Shown here: piece after piece, positions 36,622-45,904 of the stretch
How the letters are laid out: every line of letters starts with the position of its first letter
How positions within the stretch are numbered: the stretch's first letter is position 1
From: M269 sp964640795
Lineage (GTDB): Bacteria; Pseudomonadota; Gammaproteobacteria; Enterobacterales; Alteromonadaceae
Assembly: GCA_964640795.1 (NCBI GenBank)
Contig: CAZXIN010000005.1
Coordinates: 98,100-162,099 of the forward strand
Length of the DNA stretch: 64,000 nucleotides
Direction: 5' to 3'
Translations under genes and position numbers: made by a program
The notes under the pieces: generated by a model
Seen by the model: only the letters and a program-made list of their open reading frames with translations
Database searches by the model: none
What the model was told of the DNA's origin: nothing

Positions 36622-37200
36622 TTACTGTATTTCAAATACCTTAACCACTTTGATAACACCTTTGGTGTTACGAGCTATATCAACTGCGGTATCAGCTTCA
36701 GCACCCGATACAATGCCCATAAGGAAAACCTCAGAGTCCTCCACAACAACTTTAATATGCAGACCATCAATACGCTTGTCAGCAATAAGGTTTGCCCTAA
36801 TCTTAGAAGCAATCCAAACATCATTCGTACGTGTGGTAACTGCCGTAGGAGGGCCTATCCGAACCTGATTGTGCAACTTAGCGATATTCTTCACACTTTC
36901 GGCTGCAGACTGTGCTTCCCGCTTTAATGTATCATTTGGTGCTTGCCCCACCAGCAGAGCAACGCCATTAAAGACATCGACTTCAACATGCGCAAACTCC
37001 TTAACATTCTCTTTCTCTCGCAACTGACTCCGAATGCGAGCGGCAAGTGTTTTATCATCTATTTGTGTACCCAGCGTTCGCCTATCATGCACCGCCGATG
37101 CGGCACCTACGCCACCTCCAACGACCAGTGCAGCACAGCCTTGAAGTGCACTAAACAACAAAGCGCATATCAGGACTTTATGTGTTTTACTCAATATCAC
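36622..37200 (-). CDS. dolP: Outer-membrane lipoprotein DolP (YraP), two BON domains
   Basis: Outer-membrane lipoprotein linked to Bam and division-site integrity. Seen: signal and lipobox ALQGC (Cys22), Gly-rich stretch, then BON domains at about 50-110 and 125-190 (KTLAARIRSQL, VWIASKIRANLIADKRIDGLHIK, GIVSGAEADTAVDIAR). 192 residues. Last of the lpoA-yraN-diaA-dolP set. Confidence 0.92.
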   Translation of the reverse strand: MILSKTHKVLICALLFSALQGCAALVVGGGVGAASAVHDRRTLGTQIDDKTLAARIRSQLREKENVKEFAHVEVDVFNGVALLVGQAPNDTLKREAQSAAESVKNIAKLHNQVRIGPPTAVTTRTNDVWIASKIRANLIADKRIDGLHIKVVVEDSEVFLMGIVSGAEADTAVDIARNTKGVIKVVKVFEIQ

Positions 37201-37205
37201 CTAAA

Positions 37206-37799
37206 TTACTCCGCACTCTCTTCAGGAAACAAGCTGTCATCGATTGTCTCACATAGATTATGAATAACGAGTAAATGAACCTCTTGAATTCTCGCAGTAC
37301 GATTGGAAGGAACTCGAATCTCAACATCGTTTTCTCCTAAAAGCCCTGCCATCTCACCGCCGTCTCTGCCGGTCAAAGCAACTATCGTCATATCACGTGA
37401 AACAGCTGCTTCCATTGCTTTAATCACATTGCGCGAATTACCACTGGTAGATATCGCGAGCAAAATATCTCCTTGTTGCCCAAGTGCTCGAATCTGCTTA
37501 CTGAATACTTCTTCATAACTATAATCATTAGCAATCGAGGTAATAGTTGAGCTATCGGTTGTTAAAGCCATCGCAGGTAAACTTGGACGGTCTCGCTCGT
37601 AACGATTTAACAATTCAGAAGAAAAGTGTTGTGCATCACCTGCTGAACCACCATTACCACAGGACAATATTTTGTTTCCGCGAATTAATGCTTCAACCAT
37701 TAGTTGCCCAGCTTTCTCAATGACTTCAGGAAGCACTTCACTGGCAGCAATCTTCGTTTGAATGCTTTCTCGAAAGTTCTCTTTAATTTTCTCTATCAT
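37206..37799 (-). CDS. diaA: SIS-domain DnaA-associated protein DiaA
   Basis: Tetrameric phosphoheptose-isomerase-like protein that stimulates DnaA assembly in E. coli. Seen: GNGGSAGDAQHFSSELLNRYE, AISTSGNSRNVIKAME, VHLLVIHNLCETID. 197 residues. A GmhA role is possible by homology, but the cluster supports diaA. Confidence 0.88.
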   Translation of the reverse strand: MIEKIKENFRESIQTKIAASEVLPEVIEKAGQLMVEALIRGNKILSCGNGGSAGDAQHFSSELLNRYERDRPSLPAMALTTDSSTITSIANDYSYEEVFSKQIRALGQQGDILLAISTSGNSRNVIKAMEAAVSRDMTIVALTGRDGGEMAGLLGENDVEIRVPSNRTARIQEVHLLVIHNLCETIDDSLFPEESAE

Positions 37800-37854
37800 G
37801 AAAAATCCTATTTATCTTCACTCAACGCTCCTGAGCGCCTTTATATAGCGATGA

Positions 37855-38229
37855 TTATACCTGTTTAATCCAATCAATTCGCTCGTTATCTATCGCAATT
37901 AAATCTAATCGATGAGGCACAATTGATGGGTTCAATTGATGTTGGTGCATATAGTAAGCAATGGCAGTTTCTACCTTACGTTTTTTGCGAGCATCGAAAT
38001 AATCAACGGCAGAACCATGCGAACGATTACTTCGATATTTCACTTCAACAAACACAAACTCTTCACCGTCTCGCATGACAAGATCAAGCTCCCCTCTTCG
38101 ACAGCGAAAGTTCTGCTCAATAAAATCTAAACCTTGCTTTTGCAAGTAATCCTTCGCATTCGTTTCGGCTTGTTGCCCAGTTAAACGAGCCTTAAAACCA
38201 CGTATCTTATTAGCTGCTGACTTAATCAA
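37855..38229 (-). CDS. yraN: UPF0102 family YraN nuclease-like protein
   Basis: Restriction-endonuclease-fold protein of unknown role. Seen: GQQAETNAKDYLQKQGLDFIEQNFRCRRGELDLVMRDGEEFVFVEVKYRS, with the catalytic-type E...D...ExK pattern. I place the start at the TTG at 38229, overlapping the lpoA stop (GTTGATTAA), giving 124 residues as usual; a longer frame to 38298 merely runs antisense-free into lpoA coding DNA. Confidence 0.85.
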   Translation of the reverse strand: MIKSAANKIRGFKARLTGQQAETNAKDYLQKQGLDFIEQNFRCRRGELDLVMRDGEEFVFVEVKYRSNRSHGSAVDYFDARKKRKVETAIAYYMHQHQLNPSIVPHRLDLIAIDNERIDWIKQV

Positions 38230-40012
38230 CGTTGAGCCGCACCACTTTGTCTTGCTGAACACGTCCCCAAGGTAAATGCCTTTGGACTGCTCGATCATTA
38301 TCTAAACTTAAATGACCTGTAAGCCCATTGAATTGATACTCTGGAAATAAAGCCATATGGCGTAGATGAGGAACAATATTATAAGCATCATATCCCATAG
38401 CAAATAATCGATACTCTGTATCTGTTCTTTGCGGCCATAGTTCTTGTGCTTCTCTAGAAAGGCCTTGCCAAGGGTGATCAGGCAGCATCCAAGGTAAATC
38501 GATGAAGCTCAAGTTTCTTAAATCACGATAACTGTTATTGCTCATTTCTAAGCTATGACTGCGTGAAGATGCAAATACCGGTAAGATATCGGCAAACGGG
38601 CTGATGCTGGTTTCTATGACAGGGTTAATCAGCTCAGTTTGCTCCGCGTTCGCAAAAACAACAATAGAATCGATATCTCGCCGATTACGCTCAAATGCTT
38701 TAACGTCTTGCCTAACCAACGCATTAATTTGTCTTATACGACGTTTACTTGGCGCTGTTCCCATAACATCACTAATACCAGCCCGCATCGTCTTACTGTC
38801 CGTGTAATCGACTTCCAATGGTGTTTGTGAATGATTTGCTTGCCAATAGCTCACGAATGCTTTTTTCATACGTTGGGCGACACTACTAGACTCAGCAATA
38901 ATAACAGGCTCTCTTAGCCCACGCTTTTCAAGATGTTGTGCCAATTGGAAAGCCTCGTCTTCAGGCGCTAAAGAATAATAATAATATTCTTGTTCAGGCA
39001 TGTCAGTATCATCACGATTAAGCGCAACGACGGGCGTCCCCGGTTTAATAAATGGAGCGAAGACTTGGATATTGTCTTTAATAAGCGGACCGATAACCAG
39101 TTGGTACTCATTATTTTGTAATACTTCAGCACCTTCTTCTGGGCGTGCTGAATCAATAAAAACAAGTTCAGGCTTGGTACGGGTTTCATTAAAATACGCA
39201 CTAAGAATGCCATCTTTCAATGCCTTACCCTGCAAAGCTAAACGGCCAGTTAATGGCAATATCACAGCTATTTTCTGAGGTGTTAAGGGCGCAATTTCTT
39301 TAGCCGAAATCACATTAGGTGGCAAAGGAATCTGCATGCGTTGACCAACTGAGTTCTCCCAAAACTCAACTTCAGACACAAACTTTTGGTTATCGACAGC
39401 ATGAGTTCTTATTATAGCGTTAAGCTGTAACCAAGGCTGCAAGTTCGTATTGCTCAAAGTTACCCTTTGGAAGTCCTTCTCGGGTATGCGCGACAATAGG
39501 GACCACATTTTATTAGACAACTCAGGCTCTTCAATATCCGACTTTAACAGCGCTTCTGCAGCGTCCATCCAGCGTTGTTGTTCAGCATATAATGCATAAC
39601 GTACAGCAGCAATTCGCTTGTCAAAACCTAACTGTAGGGCTAACCTCTCCTCATATTTTTTCACGAGTTCTAATTGCCCCTTCAAAACGAGGCATTCAGC
39701 AATAATCAAATTTGCTTGTGTTTTATCAATATTTGATTCAAGTTCGGGAAGGAGTAGAGCTGCTATCGAAAGCCCTCGCTCACAGAGATCATCTTCGAAA
39801 CTATCTGCGGCTTTTAGCAACCATTGCTGCCTAGACAGGCCTTCTGATTGTTGTGCTTGATTTAAAAAGTACGCTGTGTCGAATTTTGGTTTCTCAGGTA
39901 CGACTGAGACCTCCGTTTTTTGTATCGGCGCAACAGGTTCAGTCTGCGGAGATGATCCACAAGAAACGAGCCCCAAAATAAGCAATAAAAGTGCAAAAAC
40001 TCTCAGTAACAA
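38222..40012 (-). CDS. lpoA: Penicillin-binding protein activator LpoA
   Basis: Outer-membrane lipoprotein that activates PBP1A from outside the sacculus. Seen: lipobox GLVSC, an N-terminal TPR-like helical domain (to about 240), and a C-terminal periplasmic-binding-protein-like domain (PQKIAVILPLTGRLALQGKALKDG, ELVFIDS, PVVALNRDD). 596 residues. The start is TTG at 40012. Divergent from rsmI. Confidence 0.93.
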   Translation of the reverse strand: MLLRVFALLLLILGLVSCGSSPQTEPVAPIQKTEVSVVPEKPKFDTAYFLNQAQQSEGLSRQQWLLKAADSFEDDLCERGLSIAALLLPELESNIDKTQANLIIAECLVLKGQLELVKKYEERLALQLGFDKRIAAVRYALYAEQQRWMDAAEALLKSDIEEPELSNKMWSLLSRIPEKDFQRVTLSNTNLQPWLQLNAIIRTHAVDNQKFVSEVEFWENSVGQRMQIPLPPNVISAKEIAPLTPQKIAVILPLTGRLALQGKALKDGILSAYFNETRTKPELVFIDSARPEEGAEVLQNNEYQLVIGPLIKDNIQVFAPFIKPGTPVVALNRDDTDMPEQEYYYYSLAPEDEAFQLAQHLEKRGLREPVIIAESSSVAQRMKKAFVSYWQANHSQTPLEVDYTDSKTMRAGISDVMGTAPSKRRIRQINALVRQDVKAFERNRRDIDSIVVFANAEQTELINPVIETSISPFADILPVFASSRSHSLEMSNNSYRDLRNLSFIDLPWMLPDHPWQGLSREAQELWPQRTDTEYRLFAMGYDAYNIVPHLRHMALFPEYQFNGLTGHLSLDNDRAVQRHLPWGRVQQDKVVRLNVD

Positions 40013-40097
40013 AATAGTATCCAGAAATAAATTAACTTTATCTTTTTCTCTAGTTTAAAATGGCTAGCACTTGAACACAATCAAAGAGCAACTGTCT

Positions 40098-40934
40098 ATG
40101 CAAGACAACGGTATCCTGTACATAGTTCCAACACCAATTGGAAACATGCAAGATATAACGCATCGCGCGATAGAGATACTTAATTCTGTTGATCTCATTG
40201 CTTGCGAAGATACTCGACATAGTCAAAGGTTGTTACAACATTATCAAATTAACACGCCTTTAACGGCTCTTCACGAGCATAACGAAGATAAACGTGCTGC
40301 GTTCTTAGTTAACAAGCTTGCCTCTGGCGACAACATTGCACTTATTTCCGATGCTGGTACACCTTTAATTAGTGATCCCGGCTATACACTGGTCAATCAT
40401 TGTCGTGAAGCTGATATCGAAGTAACAGCGCTCCCTGGTGCCTGCGCAGCTATTACTGCGTTATCTGCTTCCGGCTTAGCGACAGATAGCTTTACTTTTA
40501 AGGGCTTTTTGCCGGTCAAACAACAAGCAAAAACTGAAAAACTTGAAGCATTGATACACGAACCTGTCACCACTGTTTTCTATGAAGCTCCAAGGCGGGT
40601 CAGAGATACCGTTGAGATGATGGGAAGCGTCTTAGGTATGGACAGAGAACTTGTTCTAGCTAAAGAGCTCTCAAAAGCATTTGAGCACTATGCTACGGGT
40701 AATGCCGGTGATATTTTAGAATGGCTAGATGCAGAACCTGCGCATCAGAAAGGTGAATTTGTCCTGTTAGTATCAGGTGTCAAAAAGGTAAACGACGGTA
40801 CGCCTGAAGAAGCAATAAGCCTACTCAAGTCATTAAAAGCAGAACTACCATTAAAGAAGGCAGCAGCTATCACAGCAAATCATTACGATTTGAAGAAAAA
40901 TGACCTATACCAGCTCGGACTCTCATTTGATTAA
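40098..40934 (+). CDS. rsmI: 16S rRNA (cytidine1402-2'-O)-methyltransferase
   Basis: Methylates C1402 in the 30S P site. Seen: LYIVPTPIGNMQDIT, CEDTRHSQRLL, SDAGTPLISDPGYTLV, ALPGACAAITALSASGL and FYEAPRRV. 278 residues from the ATG at 40098. An in-frame TTG at 40071 would add nine residues. Its end overlaps apbE by 35 bp. Confidence 0.95.
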   Translation: MQDNGILYIVPTPIGNMQDITHRAIEILNSVDLIACEDTRHSQRLLQHYQINTPLTALHEHNEDKRAAFLVNKLASGDNIALISDAGTPLISDPGYTLVNHCREADIEVTALPGACAAITALSASGLATDSFTFKGFLPVKQQAKTEKLEALIHEPVTTVFYEAPRRVRDTVEMMGSVLGMDRELVLAKELSKAFEHYATGNAGDILEWLDAEPAHQKGEFVLLVSGVKKVNDGTPEEAISLLKSLKAELPLKKAAAITANHYDLKKNDLYQLGLSFD

Positions 40935-41913
40935 ATTAAGCTTAAAGCTGCTCCCCCAATTCATTGGGTTTGTATGCTGCCTATGCTTGTCCCCCAAATT
41001 ATGGGCCAATTGGCATACTGCAAGCCAAGGTATCATGGGGACTAATATCCGAGCCGAAGTCTGGCACGCTTCTGCAGAGCAAGGGGAAAAAGCGCTCACG
41101 ATTGTGATGCAGGAAATGGAGCGCATCAATCAATTGATGAGCCCGTATATTGACAGCAGCGAGCTCTCTCAGATCAACAGTCATGCAGCCAACGAACCAG
41201 TACCTATTTCAAAAGAACTCTATGATCTTATTGCGTTGTCCTTAGCACTTTCTGAAGAGACAAATGGCGCATTTGATATCACTTTTGCCAGTGTGGGCTT
41301 CTTGTACAACTACCGAGAAAAACAAAAACCGAATCAAGATGATGTAGAGCAATTACTCATTGCTATCAACTATAAGCATATTGTATTGGATGACAAAAAG
41401 CAGACCGTGTTTTTTAAACACCCTGATGTCAAAATTGACTTAGGTGGCATCGCTAAGGGACATGCAGTTGATAATGCCATTAGGCTACTTTCTAATATGG
41501 GTATTGAGCATGCTCTAGTGACAGCAGGTGGTGATACGAAACTACTTGGTGATAGACATGGGCGCCCATGGATAGTTGGTATTAAAGACCCACGCAGAGC
41601 AGAGAAACAAGCTATCGTTTTGCCGTTAGAAAATACGGCCTTGTCTACCTCCGGTGATTATGAGCGCTACTTTGAAGAAGATGGCCAGCGTTATCACCAT
41701 ATTTTGTCACCGAAAACGGGTAAACCAGCACAAGAAATACAAAGTGTGTCAATTATTGGAGAACGCAGCACATTTAACGATGCCTTATCCACCGCAGTCT
41801 TTGTGCTAGGTGTTCAGCAAGGGATGGACTTAATTAACCAAACACCCGGATATGACGCCATTATCATAGATAGTGAGCGGAAAGTTCATTATTCTAACGC
41901 ACTCATTCCCTAG
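40900..41913 (+). CDS. apbE: FAD:protein FMN transferase
   Basis: Attaches FMN to Thr of NqrB/C, RnfG and related flavoproteins in the periplasm. Seen: a hydrophobic N-terminal signal, IMGTNIRAEVW, FDITFASVGFLYNY, DLGGIAKGHAVDNAI, VTAGGDTKLLG and NDALSTAVFVLG. 337 residues. It overlaps rsmI by 35 bp in another frame, an unusual pairing implying coupling. No nqr or rnf target genes are in the window. Confidence 0.93.
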   Translation: MTYTSSDSHLIKLSLKLLPQFIGFVCCLCLSPKLWANWHTASQGIMGTNIRAEVWHASAEQGEKALTIVMQEMERINQLMSPYIDSSELSQINSHAANEPVPISKELYDLIALSLALSEETNGAFDITFASVGFLYNYREKQKPNQDDVEQLLIAINYKHIVLDDKKQTVFFKHPDVKIDLGGIAKGHAVDNAIRLLSNMGIEHALVTAGGDTKLLGDRHGRPWIVGIKDPRRAEKQAIVLPLENTALSTSGDYERYFEEDGQRYHHILSPKTGKPAQEIQSVSIIGERSTFNDALSTAVFVLGVQQGMDLINQTPGYDAIIIDSERKVHYSNALIP

Positions 41914-41926
41914 AGCGTGCAATATG

Positions 41927-42559
41927 CTATGGCATGGGAAAGTATAGCATTCGCCCCATACCCACAGTGAATAACCACAAACCATAAAAAGAATGCTCAG
42001 CAGCTGTCAGCATCAGTGATTTTGACTTATCGTAAGTTGTAGCAAATAGTATTCCGCCACAAAAGGTCAAAGCAAACACCAAGTTATCCATAAAAAAGAT
42101 ATGTGCAAAGCTGAATACAGATGCATTGATTAGGATGAACAAGAATTTATTCTCTGTAAGATCGGAATAGCGAGCAAAGAAGTAAGTGCGATAGATGATC
42201 TCCTGAGGCACCGTCGATACCAAAGTGTAAAAAATGCTTATGCCTATCCACATCATCGGCTTTTGTAACACAACAATAAAAAGGTCTTCAGGAGCGCTAT
42301 AGATGACAAATGCTGTAGTTGCTATCGCAAACAATAGAAATCGAATAGTGATCACCGGCCATAAATCAGCCCACCGTACCTGACAAAATATCTTTTTAGT
42401 CATACCCAAACGGCTTTTCAGCTGCCAGCCACAATAGATTAGGCACAAAAGCACGAGAATGAGTAAAAACATTGCATCAAATGAACTGACTAGCAACAAA
42501 GGCACACCAATGAACAGCGTGATAAGTTCAGCAACTTTGAAGAGTTTATTGTCTAACAT
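41927..42559 (-). CDS. CPBP-family intramembrane protein
   Basis: A 210-residue multi-helix protein of the CPBP (Abi/CaaX-like) glutamic protease family. Seen: motif 1 PQEIIYR, where the first Glu of the usual EExxxR is Gln, motif 2 FSFAHIFF, and a C-terminal His region (AAEHSFYGLWLF). Members act as prenyl proteases or in bacteriocin immunity; this one has no partner gene. Convergent with apbE. Confidence 0.75.
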   Translation of the reverse strand: MLDNKLFKVAELITLFIGVPLLLVSSFDAMFLLILVLLCLIYCGWQLKSRLGMTKKIFCQVRWADLWPVITIRFLLFAIATTAFVIYSAPEDLFIVVLQKPMMWIGISIFYTLVSTVPQEIIYRTYFFARYSDLTENKFLFILINASVFSFAHIFFMDNLVFALTFCGGILFATTYDKSKSLMLTAAEHSFYGLWLFTVGMGRMLYFPMP

Positions 42560-42757
42560 CGATTGTTTCCATCACCCTGATACCTCTTAAATTGGCCGAT
42601 ACCTTAAACGCTAGCTTGATGGAAATCACGCTATTTTCTATACCTTAACGGCATTTACCATACTCAATAGCTAGCTTATTTGATTCCCTTTAGATTGCTC
42701 AGCTTCTGCAAAAAAACTATAGTAGATCGACAGTATCCACAAACGAGTCACACAACG

Positions 42758-43123
42758 ATGAAGCCTTTGATCTGCTATGCCACAGTCATACTAATGAGTA
42801 GCTTACTCAGTCATCAAGCTTATGCTCAAAGCACTAAGGCAAGTACACCATGTCCAGAAAGCTTCCATCAATTACCTGTTTATCCTAACGCTAAACTATG
42901 CCAAATGTTTGATGACACTTTCCCAGCAACACTGACTTATCATGCAGCAGTGGATATTGATACTGCTGCCAGCTTCTATATCAAGGCGTTAGGCAAAACC
43001 AATAAAAACATTCAAGTGAAAGGGCGGCGCGTACTGCATTTCAATAGTGATAACCCAATTATTATTATTTCAAAAGATGGCCAAGGCAGTCAGGTGGATG
43101 TTTTGATGAAGCAAGCTTTATAA
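42758..43123 (+). CDS. Periplasmic protein of unknown function
   Basis: 121 residues with a signal peptide (MKPLICYATVILMSSLLSHQAYAQ) and two Cys around residues 34 and 50 that could bond. I do not recognise a family. The ATG at 42758 is chosen because the signal peptide starts there. Confidence 0.55.
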   Translation: MKPLICYATVILMSSLLSHQAYAQSTKASTPCPESFHQLPVYPNAKLCQMFDDTFPATLTYHAAVDIDTAASFYIKALGKTNKNIQVKGRRVLHFNSDNPIIIISKDGQGSQVDVLMKQAL

Positions 43124-43263
43124 ATATACCCAAACCACTTCATATTTTGATAATTCGTTTTATTTATTTCTGATCTGATACAAATTGGCATTTCCTTTGC
43201 TGTAACTCAATACATGTGACCTCAGAGTCAAAGTTTTGTCGTTTACGTTTTAGAGGAAAAAAT

Positions 43264-43836
43264 ATGGAACTCGCCATTGTCCTAATGATTTTGTTAATTG
43301 TCGTCGCTGTAGGCGCCATCAAACTGAACGAGAATAACCTCTCTTTCCCTTTTAAGAAGAAAACTAACTTATTTACACCAACCGAGCGCACTTTTTTACA
43401 GTTAATTGAGGCCGCTGTTGGTAATCAATATAAAGTCATCTGTCGCGTAAAAGTGGCTGACATTCTGGCTGTTCGACAAGGGACAGATAAGAAAACCAGC
43501 CGTTCAGCTCTAATGAGAGCCGCAGGTAAGCAGCTAGATTTTGTTCTATGTTCAAAAGAGGACATGAGCCCAGTTGTTGCTATAGATCTCGTACACTCAA
43601 ACGGTAAAGACGGCTATAAAACACAACGTGACTGGTTTATTAGTGGGTCGCTTGATGCGGCAAGAATTCCTCACGTACGTATAAAAGTTAAGTCAGGTTA
43701 CCGACCACACGACATTCGTGAGTGCATTAACGCTAAACTTGCACCTATGTTATACAAAGAGCCGAAAGACCCTATTATCAAAGGGACTAATGGTAAAGGT
43801 GAAAAGCCATCACTGATAGATCCGGTAGCGGCGTAA
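43264..43836 (+). CDS. DUF2726 membrane-anchored protein
   Basis: 190 residues: one N-terminal helix (LAIVLMILLIVVAVGAI) then a cytoplasmic DUF2726 domain (FTPTERTFLQLIEAAVG, LDFVLCSKEDMSPVVAIDLVH, IPHVRIKVKSGYRPHDI), which resembles nuclease-like or NERD-type folds. GAGGAA precedes the ATG at 43264. Function unknown. Confidence 0.78.
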   Translation: MELAIVLMILLIVVAVGAIKLNENNLSFPFKKKTNLFTPTERTFLQLIEAAVGNQYKVICRVKVADILAVRQGTDKKTSRSALMRAAGKQLDFVLCSKEDMSPVVAIDLVHSNGKDGYKTQRDWFISGSLDAARIPHVRIKVKSGYRPHDIRECINAKLAPMLYKEPKDPIIKGTNGKGEKPSLIDPVAA

Positions 43837-43972
43837 AATGAATACTCCCCTATCTAGAACGTATTCATTTTTGCTATATAGATTTTGTTCTAAAAAAAAG
43901 CTTTTTGATTGCGATACGTACTTGTAAGTCTATAAATATAAGTCAAAAGTACGCAACAAAGATCAACCCGCT

Positions 43973-44014
43973 TTAAACTAAAACCATTGAATCAAATCAG
44001 TGGTTTTAGTTTAA
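43973..44014. terminator. Long hairpin, probable terminator
   Basis: TTAAACTAAAACCATTGA (43973-43990) pairs with TCAGTGGTTTTAGTTTAA (43997-44014), 18-bp arms with one mismatch and a 6-nt loop, about 140 bp after the DUF2726 gene. Confidence 0.6.
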
Positions 44015-44131
44015 TCGCACAACTTACCTCACTCACCTTTTATCACTTACCAAAAGCTGCAAATAACGATGGGTTTCGGTATATTGTCACGCTCTTATAA
44101 AATTTAACTCATGACTTATTAAGGGCGTACC

Positions 44132-44653
44132 TTGCAGTATCGAAGAATCAGCCGACACTTTCATTTATGGGCTGCGCTCGTTATTTTACTTCCAGTGCTT
44201 GTTGTTATCTCAACAGGGATTCTATTGCAGGTCAAAAAAGAGTTTGAATGGATCCAACCGTCTACACAAAAGATCGAGCTCCATGCACTAAATATTAGCT
44301 TTGATGAGATCTTACTCGCGGCATCGTCAGTACAAGAAGCCAAGATTAATGATTGGGCCGATATAGATCGATTAGATGTTAGGCCAAACAAGGGTATTAT
44401 TAAAATTCAATCCAAGAGTCATTGGGAAATCCAAATAAGTACAGCCGACGCAAGTGTCTTACAAACCGCTTATAGACGCTCAGACACCATCGAGGCTATA
44501 CACGACGGCAGCTGGTTTTTTGACGGTGCCAAGTTATGGATATTTCTTCCTGTAGCTATCATACTGCTGTTAATCTGGCTAAGTGGATGCATAATGTTAT
44601 TCACCACTTTGCGCAGTAAGTTTAAGAAGAGACACTACCAGCAAACTAGATAG
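44132..44653 (+). CDS. PepSY-associated membrane protein
   Basis: 173 residues with an N-terminal helix (HLWAALVILLPVLVVISTGILLQ) and a C-terminal helix (LWIFLPVAIILLLIWLSGCIML), framing a PepSY-like periplasmic part (DASVLQTAYRRSDTIEAIHDGSWF). Related proteins include FNR-type iron reductases. TTG start with GGGCGTACC ahead. Substrate unknown. Confidence 0.72.
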   Translation: MQYRRISRHFHLWAALVILLPVLVVISTGILLQVKKEFEWIQPSTQKIELHALNISFDEILLAASSVQEAKINDWADIDRLDVRPNKGIIKIQSKSHWEIQISTADASVLQTAYRRSDTIEAIHDGSWFFDGAKLWIFLPVAIILLLIWLSGCIMLFTTLRSKFKKRHYQQTR

Positions 44654-44719
44654 GTGAAGCTTCATTGCTTACTCTGATTATCAATTTAGATAAAAAGGCA
44701 AACACATAAGGATATACCT

Positions 44720-45019
44720 ATGTTCAGACTGACTTTTTGGTTACTGTCTTTAGCAATACTTTCTCATTCGGTAATGGCTTCTAACAAAATCATAAAGCAA
44801 CCCGACATGCTTGGATTGAGAACTGTCATCTATGAAGTCACTGACCTTAGTCAAGGTATTGACTGGTATTCAGAAGCCTTTGGCATCGGACCTTATGTCA
44901 ACACACCTCAATATGTTGGCTTTAATATTAGAGGTTTTTAGCTAGGCTTGGTTCGTCATTCAAATTGGGGCAAAGTATCTAAAGATTGTGAGCGGCACTG
45001 CACCGTCAACGATCTATAA
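44720..45019 (+). pseudogene. VOC-family (glyoxalase-like) gene remnant
   Basis: Signal peptide, then MLGLRTVIYEVTDLSQGIDWYSEAFGIGPY, the first beta-alpha unit of a vicinal-oxygen-chelate domain. TAG at 44939-44941 interrupts YVGFNIRGF-stop-LGLV, where VOC proteins usually carry Glu (EELGL-like). The same frame then continues only 25 more codons, to TAA at 45019, without a normal second half, so the gene is decayed or truncated. Confidence 0.72.
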
Positions 45020-45085
45020 ATCAACCACAGTAAGTTAAATACGTTAGCTACCCTTGCCCATCCAATGAATACCTTTTATCTATTC

Positions 45086-45556
45086 TTAATAATAAATACG
45101 AATGCGTTTCCCTGGATACTCTTCCCTAAAGGTATGACGAACTCTACCTCGGTAGCGGTAAGCAACTTCGTACCCTTTTAGCACACGAACTTTCTCCTTT
45201 TTATAATGTGTTTCGCAGTAATCGTAATCTTGAGAGCGATCGTTAGCTAATTCCTTGGCAAAAGCACCTCCAAGTACAACACCTGCAAGGGTCGTTAAGC
45301 CTTTTTTACCTTTGTTACCAGCAGCATAGCCGATTGCTCCACCAACAATACGACCAGCAACAACCGCTTCACGATCATGCTTACGTCGTTTGTTCTGATG
45401 ATGGTAGCAAACTTCTCTAGGGGCTCGCACCGTCTCATACCGATATACAGGCGTAGCGTCTACCACCTTGGCTCTGTAATAATTTTTACTGTGATGAGCT
45501 TGCGCCAGAGGCGCAGTACACAACAATATGAGTAAGCTTAAAATAACCTGTTTCAT
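45086..45556 (-). CDS. Glycine-zipper 2TM-domain protein
   Basis: 156 residues with signal peptide (VILSLLILLCTAPLAQA), a basic N-region, a glycine-zipper stretch (AGRIVGGAIGYAAGN and LAGVVLGGAFAKEL), and a Tyr/Arg-rich C-end (YPGKRIRIYY). Such proteins sit in the outer membrane/periplasm. Start ATG at 45556 with AAGGAT. Confidence 0.72.
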   Translation of the reverse strand: MKQVILSLLILLCTAPLAQAHHSKNYYRAKVVDATPVYRYETVRAPREVCYHHQNKRRKHDREAVVAGRIVGGAIGYAAGNKGKKGLTTLAGVVLGGAFAKELANDRSQDYDYCETHYKKEKVRVLKGYEVAYRYRGRVRHTFREEYPGKRIRIYY

Positions 45557-45818
45557 AATATCAATCCTTATTCTGATTAGAGCGTCTGGATCTTTGCTGT
45601 ACAGTTTTGCAGCAAAGATCCACATGCTCAAATGATATCGTTATCATAAGCGTAGAATTGTAGGACTGAATTTTAACTGAATTAATTGTGAACTGACTAA
45701 GGCTTGTTGACCAATTTGACCTAGCCTAATCTTAAAAAGAAAGTTATCGATGCTTTAATACTAATCCATCTAATGCGATGAGCGCTTATCAGTATAAATT
45801 GGTATCAGCGCTTAAAAG

Positions 45819-45859
45819 CAAAAAGCATAAACCACAGATAACGCGATTTATGCTTTTGC
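45819..45859 (-). terminator. Terminator of the secreted 760-residue protein gene
   Basis: GCAAAAAGCATAAA and TTTATGCTTTTGC pair with one bulge; on the minus strand the stem is followed by TTTTGCTTTT. Confidence 0.65.
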
Positions 45860-45904
45860 ATGTTAAGGGGTCCATCCCAAAGCTACTAAGCTATTCAGTC
45901 GACA

